Shown here: positions 63,872 through 64,000 of the stretch, in pieces
How the letters are laid out: each line of letters opens with the position of its first letter
How positions within the stretch are numbered: the stretch's first letter is position 1
From: SABY01 sp964593705
GTDB lineage: Bacteria; Bacteroidota; Bacteroidia; Bacteroidales; 4484-276
Length of the DNA: 64,000 nt
Reading direction: 5' to 3'
NCBI GenBank assembly: GCA_964593705.1
Contig: CAZQIV010000008.1
Coordinates: forward strand, 1-64,000
Notes under the pieces: generated by a model
Database searches by the model: none
What the model was told of the DNA's origin: nothing
Seen by the model: only the letters and a program-made list of their open reading frames with translations
Made by a program: the position numbers and the translations under genes

Positions 63872-64000
63872 TTTTTATAATTTCTTTAGGTGAACGAATG
63901 TCTAATTGTATATATCCATTTTTTAAATTGATAGCGTTGTATCCTCTTATTCTAAACACGTTTACAATGTGCTTAAAATTCCAACTTATCAAATAGTCAA
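63864..64000 (-). CDS. PIN-domain toxin, C-terminal part (cut by window edge)
   Basis: The frame enters from the right edge and reads DYLISWNFKHIVNVFRIRGY, then NAINLKNGYIQLDIRSPKEI, then IKNE before the TAA at 63864-63866. DYL(I/V)SWNFKHIV followed by IRSPKE is the characteristic end of VapC-like PIN ribonucleases in Bacteroidota. The catalytic N-terminal part is outside the window. Confidence 0.8.
   Translation of the reverse strand, partial: DYLISWNFKHIVNVFRIRGYNAINLKNGYIQLDIRSPKEIIKNE

Noticed and set aside
1..64000. tRNA or rRNA genes
   Set aside because: No cloverleaf with a GTTCGANNC arm or rRNA core was recognised by eye in intergenic regions; a tRNAscan run could overturn this.

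Overview
The window is from a member of the Bacteroidota, probably Bacteroidales-like. Evidence: a fused LpxC-FabZ, two LpxD-type acyltransferases, the type IX secretion (T9SS) regulator PorX, several proteins with T9SS C-terminal sorting domains, a TamL-type lipoprotein of the Omp85 family, a DUF5686 protein, and promoters of the TAnnTTTG type. It is a draft assembly: there is a run of ten N at 39214-39223, and several genes carry single-base frameshifts that may be real or may be sequencing errors.

Layout. 1-7.9 kb (minus strand): lipid A locus HD-hydrolase - lpxD - lpxC/fabZ - lpxA - efp - lpxD2, with a decayed Schlafen/AlbA-type gene between efp and lpxD2. 8-11.9 kb (plus strand): porX, tsaE, alanine dehydrogenase, separated by palindromic repeats. 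12-18.9 kb: surface-protein region with an outer-membrane barrel protein, a T9SS-sorted protein, orphan sorting-domain remnants and two relics of the barrel gene, one of them split by a MITE with a clear target duplication. 19-35 kb (minus strand): a three-gene operon of a fibronectin-like secreted protein, a 2122-residue SpvB/TcB-like protein and a 2680-residue Rhs protein with an unrecognised C-terminal tip. Upstream lies a LytTR regulator gene, and both the operon and that gene are preceded by LytTR-like boxes repeated every 21 bp. 37-48 kb: housekeeping and envelope genes (T9SS cargo, MmcQ/YjbR, DUF6132, thioredoxin, MutS2, DUF5686, TamL).

48-57 kb (plus strand): secreted, membrane-protease and barrel genes that share a triplicated ~95-bp promoter module with three TTTCG boxes at 21-22 bp spacing and a -7 element exactly 39 bp after the last box. 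The third copy is followed by a leader with six consecutive hairpins inside a closing stem. 57-60 kb (minus strand): a large protein with a RelE-like N-terminus, an SF1 helicase, ankyrin repeats and a HARE-like winged helix.

60.5-64 kb looks like part of an integron-type gene-cassette array without an integrase in view. Four attC-like palindromes follow the stop codons of four short minus-strand cassettes: HigBA with a frameshifted toxin, an XRE antitoxin with a truncated toxin, a GIY-YIG nuclease with an unknown partner, and a PIN toxin with a small partner. Intergenic DNA throughout is rich in palindromic and MITE-like repeats. I saw no tRNA, rRNA or CRISPR array.
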